In this document: positions 35,084 through 44,603 of the stretch, one piece after another
Position numbering within the stretch: position 1 is the first letter of the stretch
Layout of the letters: the number at the start of each line of letters is the position of its first letter
Origin: Acidobacteria bacterium UBA2161
Lineage (GTDB): Bacteria; Acidobacteriota; Vicinamibacteria; Vicinamibacterales; UBA823
Assembly: GCA_002328835.1 (NCBI GenBank)
Contig: DCWN01000017.1
Coordinates: 134,733-198,732, forward strand
Length of the DNA stretch: 64,000 nt
Reading direction: 5' to 3'
Translations under genes and position numbers: made by a program
The notes under the pieces: model-generated
The model's input: only the letters and a program-made list of their open reading frames with translations
What the model was told of the DNA's origin: nothing
The model's database searches: none

Positions 35084-36277
35084 TCAGCCGACCCTGAACA
35101 CCACGGCCATCGCGGTGTCTCCCGCCGCGCAGCCGGTGAACAACCCCAGGCCGCCGCCGCGCTCGACCAGTTCCTCGATGAGTTCGACCATCGCCCGCAG
35201 CCCGGTCGGGGCCTGCGGGTGGCCGTAGACCAGCGGCGACCCGTAGCGGTTGACCTTCGCCGGTTCCAGCGCCAGTTCTCGACAGAGGTACACATCGTTG
35301 ACGGCGAACGGATTGTGGGTCTTGACCACGGCGCAGTCCGCGATCGCCACGCCGGCCGCGTCCAGCGCCTGCCGCGCCGCGGGCACGACGGCCATCGGCA
35401 TGAAGCCCTTCTTCGCGCGGGCCGAGCCAAAACCCAGGACTTGCACGGTCACACCGCTCCGGATCGCGAGGCGCGCCGCGGCCTCACGGGTACACAGGAC
35501 GACACCCGCATTCCCGTCGGCTGGGTAGGTCTGTGTCCCGAAGGTCACCGTTCCGCCCTCCTGGACGGGCTTCAGCCTCGCCAGCCCCTCGGCGGTCGTG
35601 CCGAAGACTCCCTCGTCCCGGTCGACGACCTGCTCGTTCTTCTTGCCCGCGTTCAAGACGACCGGCATCATGTAGCGCTTCTGAAAGGCACGGTCGTCGG
35701 CCAGCGCCGCCTGGTACTGCTCGCTCCGGAGCAGCGCCATGGCGTCCTGCTCTTCGCGGGTGATCCCGGCCTCGCGCGCGACGTTCTCCGCCGTCTCGAT
35801 CATGGCGTTCCCGGCGAACGGATCCCGGTTGAAGTTGTCCCAGACCGGGTTCTCGGCCTTCCCCAGCGCGCCCGGGCCCGAGGGATCCGGATAGTAGACG
35901 TGCGGACCGTTGCTCGTCCGGTCGCAGGCGATCGCGAGCACGCATTCTCGTTGGCCAGCTTCGATCTGCAGTGCAGCGCTGGCGACGATGGCGGCCGAGG
36001 TGGCGCAGGCCTGCGAGATCGTCGGACCGGTGAGCCGGTCGGCCCCGATCATGCCGGCGAGCCAGGGTGCACCGTAGAAGCTCTGCCGCTGCATCACCGT
36101 GGTCCCCAGGACGATGCCGTCGAGGCGCTCGGGCCGCAGACGACCCTCGCCTGCCGCGCTCCGGACGACGCCGGCGGCCAGTTTCATCGAGTGCTCGCCG
36201 GCGAGACGGCCCTGCCATTTGCAGAACGGCGTGCTCCAGTAGGCCCCGTACGGAATGAACGTTCGCTCGAGTGACAT
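35084..36277 (-). CDS. Thiolase (acetyl-CoA acyltransferase) family protein
   Basis: Protein of 397 residues, normal for a thiolase. Nucleophilic Cys91 lies in ISQACATSA; the HNPFAVND motif and the C-terminal GCAAGDTAMAVVF hold the other active-site residues (His and Cys). It cleaves 3-ketoacyl-CoA with CoA. ATG at 36277 behind ACGAGGAGGG. It follows the dehydrogenase/hydratase fusion by 25 bases, giving the last three steps of beta-oxidation. ISQACATSAA suggests a short- or branched-chain acyl family rather than FadA. Confidence 0.9.
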   Translation of the reverse strand: MSLERTFIPYGAYWSTPFCKWQGRLAGEHSMKLAAGVVRSAAGEGRLRPERLDGIVLGTTVMQRQSFYGAPWLAGMIGADRLTGPTISQACATSAAIVASAALQIEAGQRECVLAIACDRTSNGPHVYYPDPSGPGALGKAENPVWDNFNRDPFAGNAMIETAENVAREAGITREEQDAMALLRSEQYQAALADDRAFQKRYMMPVVLNAGKKNEQVVDRDEGVFGTTAEGLARLKPVQEGGTVTFGTQTYPADGNAGVVLCTREAAARLAIRSGVTVQVLGFGSARAKKGFMPMAVVPAARQALDAAGVAIADCAVVKTHNPFAVNDVYLCRELALEPAKVNRYGSPLVYGHPQAPTGLRAMVELIEELVERGGGLGLFTGCAAGDTAMAVVFRVG

Positions 36278-36302
36278 CGACCCTCCTCGTCGTCGTGTTC
36301 CG

Positions 36303-38333
36303 TCATCCGGTCCGCGCGAAATCCGGACGTCGTTTCTCCAGGAATGCCGTGACGCCCTCGCGGGCCGCCTCGGTGCAGGCCGTCGCCCCGAACGCGGCGT
36401 AGCCGATTTCCAGAGCCGCCTCGAGGCCGTCGGCCTTCGCCGCCGCGGCAACCGCCCGGTCGATGATACCGATGACCTCACGGCTGAGCGGCCGCTTCCC
36501 GAACGCCCCGTCATCCAACTCGGGCGGCGCCGGGATCTCCACCGGGCCGTCCAGGTCGGCGGCCGAGCTCGCCGTGTCAGCAAGCTCGCCCACACGAGAC
36601 ACCGCCGATGCGATCAGGTCGTCCTGCGGGTCCACGAGCGCGTCAATCACGCCGAGCGCGTGAGCTCGAGTCGCGTCGAGCTTCCGGCCCAGGCGCAGCA
36701 TGTCGTGAAAGACCGATGCTGCCTGGGGCCAGCGGCGATACGGCACCACCATGCCGCCGATCCCCGGCGCGATCCCCAGGGTCACCTCGGGGAACTGCAG
36801 CCAGGCGTCCCGGGTCGCGACGATCCCGCGACAGCGCAAGGCGAGCTCCACGCCGCCGCCGAGCGCCATGCCGTTGAGTGCGGCGACCACCGGCTTGGTC
36901 ATCCGATCGAGGTGAACGAGCAACCGGGAGCAATCGCGGGAGTACTGGACGCAGTCGTTCAGACTCCCCAGCATCTCGGGAAACCGTCCGATGTCGGCTC
37001 CGGCACAGAACGCCCGGGGTCCGTAGCCCACGACGACAAAGCCACGAACGGCCGGGTCGTGTTCGAACTGTCGAATGACGCCGAGCAGCTCGTCGGTGAC
37101 CTCGTCGTCGAGCGCGTTGAGCGCTTGCGGGCGCCTGATGGTCAGCACCTTGACGCCGTCCAGGCCATCGACCAGCACGACCCTTCGACACTCCCGGTAG
37201 GCGGCGAGATCGCGCGCCGCCGTCGGCATGCCGGGTCGCTCCCGCGCGAAACGCTCGAGGATGCGCCCGACCTCGGCGTCGCCCAGGCTGCGCATCAGGT
37301 CGAGCGGGCCTTGCTTGAAGCCGAGTGCCAGGCGACACCCGAGGTTGAGGTCGGCCGGCGATCCGATGTCGCGGTCGAGAATGTCGACCGTTTGCGAGAA
37401 GAGGATCCCGAGCAGCCGATCGCGCACGGCCGTCTCGGTGTCCGGCGTCACCGTCACCCGCTCACCCGGCGCCGTCGTCTTCCAGACATCCACCGACCCA
37501 AAGATCGGCGCCGGCCGGTAGTGCGCACCCTCCTCCATCTGAAGCGTGTTCGTCTCGACGATGATCGGATTGCCGCGTGCGAGGTTCAGGACGAAGAACG
37601 GCCCGGCGTGGACGTAATCGGCCGCCACGCTGTCCACCTCGGATGCGCTGGCCCGGTCGAGCAGATGGCCGGCCTCGTTGCACCAGTTGTCGAAGACGCG
37701 ATCGAGCATGAAGCAGAGCGCGTCTGCGGTCACGAGCGGGACCTTGCCGGTCGTGCAGAACAGCCAGCGGAGATAGTCCAGCACCTCGGGATCGCCGTGC
37801 TCCCAATCGACGACCTCCACGGCCGGGTTCCTGAACGCCGGCGCGAAGAAATGGGTGACGGTCGTACGCTGCTTGTGTGTGAGATCGCCGAAGAGCCTCG
37901 ACGCCGGGAGCGAGCTGGTATTCGACGTGATGAGCGCGTCGGGGCGGACGACGGCCTCGATGTCCCGAAAGATCTTCCGCTTCAACTCGAGGTTCTCGGT
38001 CGCCGCCTCGAGGACCCAGTCGCACTCGGCCATCGCGGCATAGTCCTGGGTCGTGACCAGGTTGCGACGCACCTGGACGGCCTGCTGCTCGGTCAGCTTC
38101 CGTCGGGCGAGCCCCTTTTCCACATACCCCTCGATCCGAGCGACGGCGCGCTCCAGTGCGGCGGGCGCCACGTCGACCAGGACGAGTGTCAGGTCCGGAA
38201 TGGCACTCTTCAGGTAGTACCCGATGTCCGGACCGATGGTGCCGGCGCCGACGATGGCGATGCGCTGAGGCATCGACCGTCGGGGCCGGGTGATGAGGGG
38301 ATTCTCGCGAGTCGTCGACGGCACTCTGCTCAT
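36303..38333 (-). CDS. 3-hydroxyacyl-CoA dehydrogenase / enoyl-CoA hydratase fusion
   Basis: Bifunctional beta-oxidation enzyme of 676 residues with the dehydrogenase first, the order opposite to FadB. NAD-binding RIAIVGAGTIGPDIGYYL begins near residue 24; the dehydrogenase motif THFFAPAFRNPAVEVV contains the catalytic-type His. The hydratase half starts near residue 390 with the oxyanion/CoA motifs AFCAGADIGRF, NGMALGGGVELALR and FPEVTLGIAPGIGGM. ATG at 38333 behind GAAGGATG. The divergent gene begins at 38514. Probable acyl chain unknown. Confidence 0.9.
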   Translation of the reverse strand: MSRVPSTTRENPLITRPRRSMPQRIAIVGAGTIGPDIGYYLKSAIPDLTLVLVDVAPAALERAVARIEGYVEKGLARRKLTEQQAVQVRRNLVTTQDYAAMAECDWVLEAATENLELKRKIFRDIEAVVRPDALITSNTSSLPASRLFGDLTHKQRTTVTHFFAPAFRNPAVEVVDWEHGDPEVLDYLRWLFCTTGKVPLVTADALCFMLDRVFDNWCNEAGHLLDRASASEVDSVAADYVHAGPFFVLNLARGNPIIVETNTLQMEEGAHYRPAPIFGSVDVWKTTAPGERVTVTPDTETAVRDRLLGILFSQTVDILDRDIGSPADLNLGCRLALGFKQGPLDLMRSLGDAEVGRILERFARERPGMPTAARDLAAYRECRRVVLVDGLDGVKVLTIRRPQALNALDDEVTDELLGVIRQFEHDPAVRGFVVVGYGPRAFCAGADIGRFPEMLGSLNDCVQYSRDCSRLLVHLDRMTKPVVAALNGMALGGGVELALRCRGIVATRDAWLQFPEVTLGIAPGIGGMVVPYRRWPQAASVFHDMLRLGRKLDATRAHALGVIDALVDPQDDLIASAVSRVGELADTASSAADLDGPVEIPAPPELDDGAFGKRPLSREVIGIIDRAVAAAAKADGLEAALEIGYAAFGATACTEAAREGVTAFLEKRRPDFARTG

Positions 38334-38422
38334 GACATCCTTCGTGCGTGGCCAAGCCACCGTGGGCAGCGGTCCGTCGGCTCGTCGAAGGTGGCGACCG
38401 GGACCGGAATGATCGGTCGGAA

Positions 38423-38438
38423 CATGATCTGAATCATA
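38423..38438. promoter_or_regulatory. Candidate CRP/FNR-type operator, CATGA-N6-TCATA
   Basis: Inverted repeat CATGATCTGAATCATA in the divergent region between the HAD/ECH fusion and the IorA-GltD gene. The core can also be read as ATGAT-N4-ATCAT, which resembles the FNR box TTGAT-N4-ATCAA. It shares the ATGA-N6-TCATA core with 13439-13454. A -10-like CATGAT at 38461-38466 lies about 30 bases beyond the centre, as for class II activation of the rightward operon. The 180-base region (38334-38513) holds no other clear feature. Confidence 0.5.
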
Positions 38439-38513
38439 CTTGCGGAGAGAGCTGCCAGAGCATGATCTCGTCGGAAGTATGCTGCTGGTACTCCGTCAGC
38501 TGATCTCCTGTCG

Positions 38514-41500
38514 GTGGGAAGCAGAGTGAAATCAACGACCACACCAGCGCAGCCGCTGCTGATCGACCGCGCGGGGCACGCCGGGCACCTCCTGGGGAAC
38601 GAGGCCATCGTGCGCGGTGCGCTCGAGGCTGGCGTGGCGTTCGCCGCCGGTTACCCCGGCACACCCGCGTCCGAGATCAACGATACCTTCGCCCGAATCG
38701 CTCCACAACGCGGTGTCGTCGTCGAGTACTCCGTCAACGAGAAGCTCGCGCTCGAGATGGCGTTCGCCGCGTCGCTGGCCGGCGCGCGATCGATCTGCTC
38801 GATGAAGCACCTTGGCCTGCTCGTCGCGGGCGACCCGCTCTCCACGATCCCGTACATCGGGGTCGAGGCCGGCATGGTCATCGTCTCCGCCGCCGATCCG
38901 GGATGCAAGACCAGCCCGAACGAGCAGGACCAGCGCCATCTCGGTCCGATGCTGCACCTGCCGATTCTCGACCCGAGCACGCCCCACCAGGCGCTCACCA
39001 TGACTCGCTTCGCCTTCGAACTCTCGGAGGAGACGCGCCTGCCGGTGCTGCTGCGTCCGACGACCCGTGTCTGCCACACGCGCGGCGCCGTCACGTTCGG
39101 GTCACTGCGCGCGCCGAACGTGCGGGGCTTCGTTCGAGACCCGCAGCGCTACGTGCCGGTTCCGCACAACGCCCAGGAGATGCGCGTCGGGCTCCAGGAG
39201 CGAATCGGACGGGCGGGCGAGCTGATGGCGGGTGCGGGCTTCTTCGACTGCACGGGGAGTTCGACGGAGGCGATTCTGGCGGTGGGCGCCCCGGCGGCGA
39301 CCTGCGCCGACCTATTCGGGCATCACGACCTCGGTGACCGAATCGCCCTGTGGACCCTGGGTGCCGTCTATCCGCTACCGGAAGCACAGCTCGCGCGCCG
39401 CCTGGACGCGGTGGACAAGGTGCTCGTCGTCGAGGAACTGTCCCCGTTCATCGAGGACCGGGTCCGCAACCTCTGCGCGGTCCACGGACTGCGGACCGAG
39501 ATTCTCGGGCAGCGAACCGGCCATCTCACCGAGATCGGCGAGCAGACACCGGAACGACTCGAGGCGGCGATCGGACGCGCATTCGAGGTCGAGCTGACCC
39601 CGCGTGACCAGCCCGCACAGGCCCCGGTGCAGTCCCGGCCCCCGACGCTCTGCTCCGGCTGCCCGCATCGCGCCACGTTCCTGGCGGCGCGAACGGCGTT
39701 CGGCGAGGAGCAGCTCTACTTCAACGACATCGGCTGCTACACGCTGGGCTACGGTCCGCCGCTCGACACGGCCGATGCGCTGGTCTGCATGGGCGCCGGC
39801 TTCTCGCTCGCGGCCGGCGTCAGCCGGATGACGGGCCAGCGTACGGTGGGCTTCCTCGGCGACTCGACCTTCTTTCACGCCGGCATGCCCGCCTTGCTCA
39901 ACGCCATCAAGGAAGACGTCAACATGGTCGCGGTCGTCCTGGACAACCAGACGACGGCCATGACCGGATTTCAGGCCAGCCCCAGCCTCCCGCGGAACGG
40001 TTCCGCCTCCATCGCGGCCATCGCCCGCGCGCTGGGCGCGTCGCATGTCGAAGCGGTCGACTCGTACGACCTGCCCGAGACGGTAGCCGCTTTTCGCCGG
40101 GCGCGGGAGGCACGGGGAGTCAGCGTCATTGTCGTCGAACGCGCCTGCCCCGTCGACGAGGCGCGACAGCAGGGCCCTGGCACGACCCTGCCGCTGTTCG
40201 AGATCGATCACGACCGGTGTCGCGCCTGCGGTCGCGAATCGCTCGATCTGCGTTGCACCCAGTGCGTGACCACGGGGTTCGAGCGCCAACTGGCGCGAGG
40301 GTGCGCCGCTCGCGGCGCAAATTCGTCCACACCCTTGGCACCGTGCAGCACCGAGTGCCCGCTCTCCCTCTGCATCCAGGGATACGCCGGACACATCGCC
40401 GCCGGCGAGTACGTCGAAGCGTGGGGGCACATCGCGGATCGGTGCGCCCTGCCGGAGTCGGTGTGCCGGGTCTGCCATCAGCCCTGCGAGGCGGCCTGCG
40501 TTCGACAGGGTGTCGACGGGTCGGTTGCGATCAATGAGCTCAAGCGGTTCGTGGTCGAGTGGGCGGCCGAACGGCCTGACACCACGATCGAGCCGGAACG
40601 CGAACCGGCACACGGTTTGAAGGTGGCGGTCGCCGGGGCCGGACCGGCCGGGCTCGCCGCGGCGCGGGACCTCGCACTTCGCGGCTACGACGTCACACTC
40701 TACGATGCCGCCGAGCGCCCGGGCGGCCTGCTCACCCACGGCATTCCGGCGTACCGTCTGCCGCCTGAGGCGGTGCAGCGAGACCTGGCGCAGATCCTCG
40801 GCCTCGGCGTCGCGTTCGTCGGAAACACACGGCTCGGGCGGGACGTCACGGTCGCCGGATTGCTCGAGCAGGGCTTCGACGCCGTGTTCCTGGCCCTCGG
40901 GGCGGCCAGGGCCGCAACGCTCGATCTGGCGGGCGCGGACCTTCCGGACTCGCCTGCCCAGGTGTCCGCACTCGAATATCTGGCCTCCGTGGCACGGGGG
41001 TCGGCCGTCGACACCGGACGCCGCGTGGTCGTCATCGGCGGCGGGAATGCCGCCATCGACACCGCCCGAACCGGACGCCGCCTCGGGGCCGAGCAGGTGA
41101 CGATCGCATGCATCGAGGCCGACGACGAGATGCCGGCCATCCGAAGTGAGATCGCCGCGGCGAAGCAGGAAGGCATCGCCGTGCGGACGGGCGTGCGACC
41201 GGTTCGCCTCGGCTCGAAAGGCGTCTGCTGCGTGGCCGTCGGCGACGCCGGCGGTGGCGAGTTCTTACTCGACGCCGACCAGATCGTCCTGGCGATCGGC
41301 CAGCAGCCCGACCTCGACTGCCTCGAGCCAAAGTCGATCGCCCTGACCCAGACCGACGACGGTCACATCCGGATCGACCCGGCGACCGGCGCCACGTCGC
41401 ATCCACTCGTGTTCGCCGGAGGCGACCTCACCGGCGGCGAGCGCACCGTCACCGGAGCCATCGCCGCCGGCCAGCGCGCCGCCTGGGGCATCGACCGATC

Positions 41501-41882
41501 GCTGAGGGGCGCGGAGACGGCCAACCGTCGCCCGCCGCCCGCCCGAGTCGCTCCGCTGGCTCACCCGCCCGCGCCGTCCCCCGCCGACGCCGCCTTCCAG
41601 TCCGCGCGGGTCGAGGCGCATGAGCTGCCTCCGGACACGCGGGTCTCGGATTTTCGCGAGGTCGCCGGACGATTGAGCGAGGCGGAGGCGCGAGCCGAGG
41701 CGACCCGCTGTCTCCTGTGCGGCGCCTGCGGCAACTGTCGAGCCTGCATCGACCTGTTCGCCTGTCCTGCCCTCGTGGAGGTCGATGGCCAGGTCGACAT
41801 CAACGCCGACCTCTGCACCGGCTGCGCCGTCTGCGCCCAGATCTGCCCGAACGACGCGATCCGGATGGTGGCGCGTGTCTGA
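38514..41882 (+). CDS. IorA-like TPP oxidoreductase fused to GltD-like NAD(P)H oxidoreductase
   Basis: Unusual chain of 1122 residues. Residues 1-560 are IorA-like: GNEAIVRGALEAG, CSGCPHR (from 380), TPP-site GDSTFFHAGMP (449-459) and LDNQTTAMTG. Residues 568-584 hold a four-Cys motif. Residues 610-1000 are the GltD family: Fe-S-type cysteines (611-662), FAD motif VAVAGAGPAGLAAARDLALRG (704-724), second dinucleotide motif VVVIGGGNAAID (about 840), and FAGGDLTGG. Cys motifs from about 1070 make a terminal ferredoxin. Fusion of arylpyruvate oxidation to NAD(P) reduction is the likely purpose, as in phenylglyoxylate:NAD oxidoreductase. GTG at 38514, or GTG at 38526 behind GGGAAG. Partner IorB overlaps its 3' end. 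Confidence 0.85.
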   Translation: MGSRVKSTTTPAQPLLIDRAGHAGHLLGNEAIVRGALEAGVAFAAGYPGTPASEINDTFARIAPQRGVVVEYSVNEKLALEMAFAASLAGARSICSMKHLGLLVAGDPLSTIPYIGVEAGMVIVSAADPGCKTSPNEQDQRHLGPMLHLPILDPSTPHQALTMTRFAFELSEETRLPVLLRPTTRVCHTRGAVTFGSLRAPNVRGFVRDPQRYVPVPHNAQEMRVGLQERIGRAGELMAGAGFFDCTGSSTEAILAVGAPAATCADLFGHHDLGDRIALWTLGAVYPLPEAQLARRLDAVDKVLVVEELSPFIEDRVRNLCAVHGLRTEILGQRTGHLTEIGEQTPERLEAAIGRAFEVELTPRDQPAQAPVQSRPPTLCSGCPHRATFLAARTAFGEEQLYFNDIGCYTLGYGPPLDTADALVCMGAGFSLAAGVSRMTGQRTVGFLGDSTFFHAGMPALLNAIKEDVNMVAVVLDNQTTAMTGFQASPSLPRNGSASIAAIARALGASHVEAVDSYDLPETVAAFRRAREARGVSVIVVERACPVDEARQQGPGTTLPLFEIDHDRCRACGRESLDLRCTQCVTTGFERQLARGCAARGANSSTPLAPCSTECPLSLCIQGYAGHIAAGEYVEAWGHIADRCALPESVCRVCHQPCEAACVRQGVDGSVAINELKRFVVEWAAERPDTTIEPEREPAHGLKVAVAGAGPAGLAAARDLALRGYDVTLYDAAERPGGLLTHGIPAYRLPPEAVQRDLAQILGLGVAFVGNTRLGRDVTVAGLLEQGFDAVFLALGAARAATLDLAGADLPDSPAQVSALEYLASVARGSAVDTGRRVVVIGGGNAAIDTARTGRRLGAEQVTIACIEADDEMPAIRSEIAAAKQEGIAVRTGVRPVRLGSKGVCCVAVGDAGGGEFLLDADQIVLAIGQQPDLDCLEPKSIALTQTDDGHIRIDPATGATSHPLVFAGGDLTGGERTVTGAIAAGQRAAWGIDRSLRGAETANRRPPPARVAPLAHPPAPSPADAAFQSARVEAHELPPDTRVSDFREVAGRLSEAEARAEATRCLLCGACGNCRACIDLFACPALVEVDGQVDINADLCTGCAVCAQICPNDAIRMVARV

Positions 41883-42513
41883 GGCGCGCCTCGCGGTCCT
41901 GATCGTCGGTGTCGGGGGGCAGGGCGTCCTCACCGCGGGGCGGATCCTGGGCGACGCCGCGCACGCGACGGGTCTGCCGGTCGTGGAAGGGCAGCTGCAC
42001 GGCATGTCGCAACGCGGCGGTAGCGTGGAGTGTTCGGTGCTGATCGGCCCGGGCGAGAGCTCGTTTCTTCGAGTGGCCGATGTCGTCGTCGGCTTCGAGC
42101 CACTCGAGGCGCTGCGCGCCATCCCGAAGATCGGCCCGCAAACCAGGGTTCTGCTCAACACCGGGCGGATCGTGCCCGACGAGCTGACCCGCGCGGGTCG
42201 GCCCTACCCGCCACTGGATTCGATCCTGAGCGATCTGCGCGCGGTCGCCGGCGGGCTGCACGTCGTGGACGGCCACGCCGTGGCGAAGCGTGTCGGCATG
42301 ACGCGAGCGCTCAACATCGTTCTGCTCGGCGCGTTGGAAGCGCTCGAGCTGCTGCCCTTCGGCCAGGCGGCGCTGTGGCAGGCGGTGGCCGGGCGCTGCA
42401 GGCCCGAATTCCTGCAGGCGAATCGTGAAGCGTTCGACCTCGGACGAGCCAGCGTCGACGCACCGCAGCGGCGGCCGGACGGAGGCGCCGTGAGCCAGGA
42501 GCGGCCATCCTGA
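41875..42513 (+). CDS. Indolepyruvate oxidoreductase beta (IorB-like) subunit
   Basis: Protein of 212 residues, normal for IorB: LIVGVGGQGVLTAGRILGDAAH, EGQLHGMSQRGGSVECSV, MTRALNIVLLGALEAL. GTG at 41875 overlaps the 3' end of the IorA-GltD gene by eight bases. Unlike the IorB at 16735 it has no ferredoxin tail, as that domain is on the alpha chain here. The two together would form one NAD(P)-linked keto-acid oxidoreductase. Confidence 0.9.
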   Translation: MSEARLAVLIVGVGGQGVLTAGRILGDAAHATGLPVVEGQLHGMSQRGGSVECSVLIGPGESSFLRVADVVVGFEPLEALRAIPKIGPQTRVLLNTGRIVPDELTRAGRPYPPLDSILSDLRAVAGGLHVVDGHAVAKRVGMTRALNIVLLGALEALELLPFGQAALWQAVAGRCRPEFLQANREAFDLGRASVDAPQRRPDGGAVSQERPS

Positions 42514-44603
42514 TGCCGGATCGCTTCAAGATCGGGATTGACGTCGGCGGCACGTTCACCGATCTCTTCCTCCACTCGTCGAGCAACGAGGTCGCCACGT
42601 TCAAGGTGCTCTCCACACCGGACAACCCGTCGATCGGCGTGCTGCACGGCCTCGAGCGAATCGCGCAGAGCCTCGAACTCGAGGTGGGCGCGCTGGCCGC
42701 CCGGGTGGACACCATTGTCCATGGCACGACCGTGACGACCAATGCGACGCTGACGCGCAGCGGGGCGCGCGTGGGGTTGCTGACGACCCACGGCGTGCGC
42801 GATGCCCTCGAGATGCGACGCGGCGTGCGCGAGGAACAGTACGACAATCGCTATCGCAACGTGATCCCGATCGTGCCGCGGCGCTTGCGCCTGCCGGTGC
42901 GCGGTCGGCTGGACTACCGGGGCGTCGAGATCGAGGCGCTGGATCTCGACGGCGTCCGCCGGGCATGCGGGTCGCTACGGACCGCCGAGGTCGAGGCCGT
43001 GGCCATCTGCTTCATGAACGCGTTCGCGAACGCAGCTCACGAGGATGCCGCGGCCGCGATCGTGCGAACGGAACTGCCCGACGCCTACGTGAGCGTGTCG
43101 AGCGAGGTCCTGCCGAGCATCCGGTTCTACAACCGCCTGTCCACGACCGTCCTGAACGCCTACGTCGGCCCCGTGCTGCTCGCCTACCTCACCAGCCTCC
43201 AGCGACGCCTGGCCGACGCCGGATTCGGCGGCGTCCTGCTGATCATGCAGTCGAGCGGTGGGGTCGGCCATCCGGCCGCGATTCTCGAACGTCCGGCGAC
43301 AACGCTGCTCTCCGGACCCGCCGCCGGGCCGAACGCCGCGCTGAGCGTGACTGAGCCCCTCAGCCAGCGAAGCACAGTCGTCGTGGACATGGGTGGCACG
43401 AGCTTCGACGCTTCGTTGGTACGAGACGGCGCGGTCGCGCTGAAGGCCGAGGGCGACCTCGACCGGTTGCGCATCGCGCTGCCGATGCTCGAGATCACGA
43501 CGATCGGGGCCGGCGGGGGCAGCATCGGGCGCCTCGACGCCGGCGGTCTCCTGCGCATGGGCCCCCAGTCCGCGGGCGCCGTGCCCGGGCCCGCCTGCTA
43601 CGACCGTGGCGGCGAGCGTCCCACGTGCACCGACGCCGATCTCACACTGGGCTATCTCGACCCGACGTTCTTCGCCGGCGGGCAGATCACGCTCCGACCG
43701 GACCTGGCCCGGACCGCCATCGCCACGCACGTCGCGACACCGATGGGGCTGGACGTCGAGGCGGCCGCCGCCGGCATGTACCGCGTGATCAACGCGAACA
43801 TGGCGCACGGCGTTCGGGAGATCACGATCAAGCGCGGTCTCGACCCGCGCGAATTTCCGATGGTCGTGGCCGGCGGCGCGGGCGCCTTGCACGCCTGCAT
43901 GATCGCGCAGGAACTCGACATCCCGACTATCATGGTGCCCAGTCCGGCTTCGGTACTGTGCGCGGTCGGCATGTTGATGAGCGATCTTCAGCACGACTAC
44001 GTCCGCTCTTACGTGACGGCCCTCTCCGATCTCGAACCGGATCGCCTCCAAGCGGTCGTCGGCGACTTGACGGCGCTCGGCGACGCCGAGCTCGCGCGCG
44101 AGGGCGTGCCGGAGGCGCGGCGCCAGCACGGTGTCTTGCTCGATCTGCGCTACGCGAAGCAGTACCACGAGGTCACGGTTCCGGTGGCCCCCGCGGCGAT
44201 CGCGAACGGCGATCTCGAGGCGATCGGATCGGCATTCCATCGTGAGCACAACCGGCTGTACGGCTACGACCTCGAGGCCGAGGGCACCGGGCTCACCCTG
44301 ATCACCGTGCGGGTCCGCTCGGTCGGCCGCACGGACAAGCCACGCTACCCCAAGCTTCGGAGCGGCGGGAACGCCTCCGACTCGCTCAAGGGACACCGGC
44401 GGGCTTACGTTCCCGAGACGGAGCGATTCGACGAGGTGCCGGTCTACGACGGCCACGCCCTGCGCGCCGCCCACGAGATCGCGGGACCGGCGCTCATCGA
44501 GCGCGTCGACACGACGCTCTTCGTCAGCGCCGCATTCACCACGCGCGTCGACGACCACGGGACCCTGGTGCTCGAACCCGCAGGGCGCGGGAGCTCGCCA
44601 TGA
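42513..44603 (+). CDS. Hydantoinase/oxoprolinase A family (HyuA; carboxylase-type subunit)
   Basis: ATP-dependent family protein of 696 residues. N-terminal IGIDVGGTFTDLFLH and VHGTTVTTNATLTRSGARVGL are the Hydantoinase_A signature of sugar-kinase-like fold; DMGGTSFDASLV and EITTIGAGGGSIG follow. It pairs with HyuB next (ATGA overlap). Relatives include hydantoinase, 5-oxoprolinase, acetone carboxylase and acetophenone carboxylase, the last operating in aromatic degradation. Start ATG shares a base with the IorB stop. Exact reaction undetermined. Confidence 0.92.
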   Translation: MPDRFKIGIDVGGTFTDLFLHSSSNEVATFKVLSTPDNPSIGVLHGLERIAQSLELEVGALAARVDTIVHGTTVTTNATLTRSGARVGLLTTHGVRDALEMRRGVREEQYDNRYRNVIPIVPRRLRLPVRGRLDYRGVEIEALDLDGVRRACGSLRTAEVEAVAICFMNAFANAAHEDAAAAIVRTELPDAYVSVSSEVLPSIRFYNRLSTTVLNAYVGPVLLAYLTSLQRRLADAGFGGVLLIMQSSGGVGHPAAILERPATTLLSGPAAGPNAALSVTEPLSQRSTVVVDMGGTSFDASLVRDGAVALKAEGDLDRLRIALPMLEITTIGAGGGSIGRLDAGGLLRMGPQSAGAVPGPACYDRGGERPTCTDADLTLGYLDPTFFAGGQITLRPDLARTAIATHVATPMGLDVEAAAAGMYRVINANMAHGVREITIKRGLDPREFPMVVAGGAGALHACMIAQELDIPTIMVPSPASVLCAVGMLMSDLQHDYVRSYVTALSDLEPDRLQAVVGDLTALGDAELAREGVPEARRQHGVLLDLRYAKQYHEVTVPVAPAAIANGDLEAIGSAFHREHNRLYGYDLEAEGTGLTLITVRVRSVGRTDKPRYPKLRSGGNASDSLKGHRRAYVPETERFDEVPVYDGHALRAAHEIAGPALIERVDTTLFVSAAFTTRVDDHGTLVLEPAGRGSSP

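Noticed and set aside
36255..38432. 725-codon plus-strand frame opposite the dehydrogenase/hydratase and thiolase
   Set aside because: The minus-strand proteins have clear motifs with ribosome sites; the plus reading is Arg/Pro/His-rich and without family features.
38423..38468. Direct repeat CATGATCT at 38423-38430 and 38461-38468
   Set aside because: Eight bases only; the second copy overlaps the -10-like hexamer and may be chance. The inverted repeat is the stronger signal.
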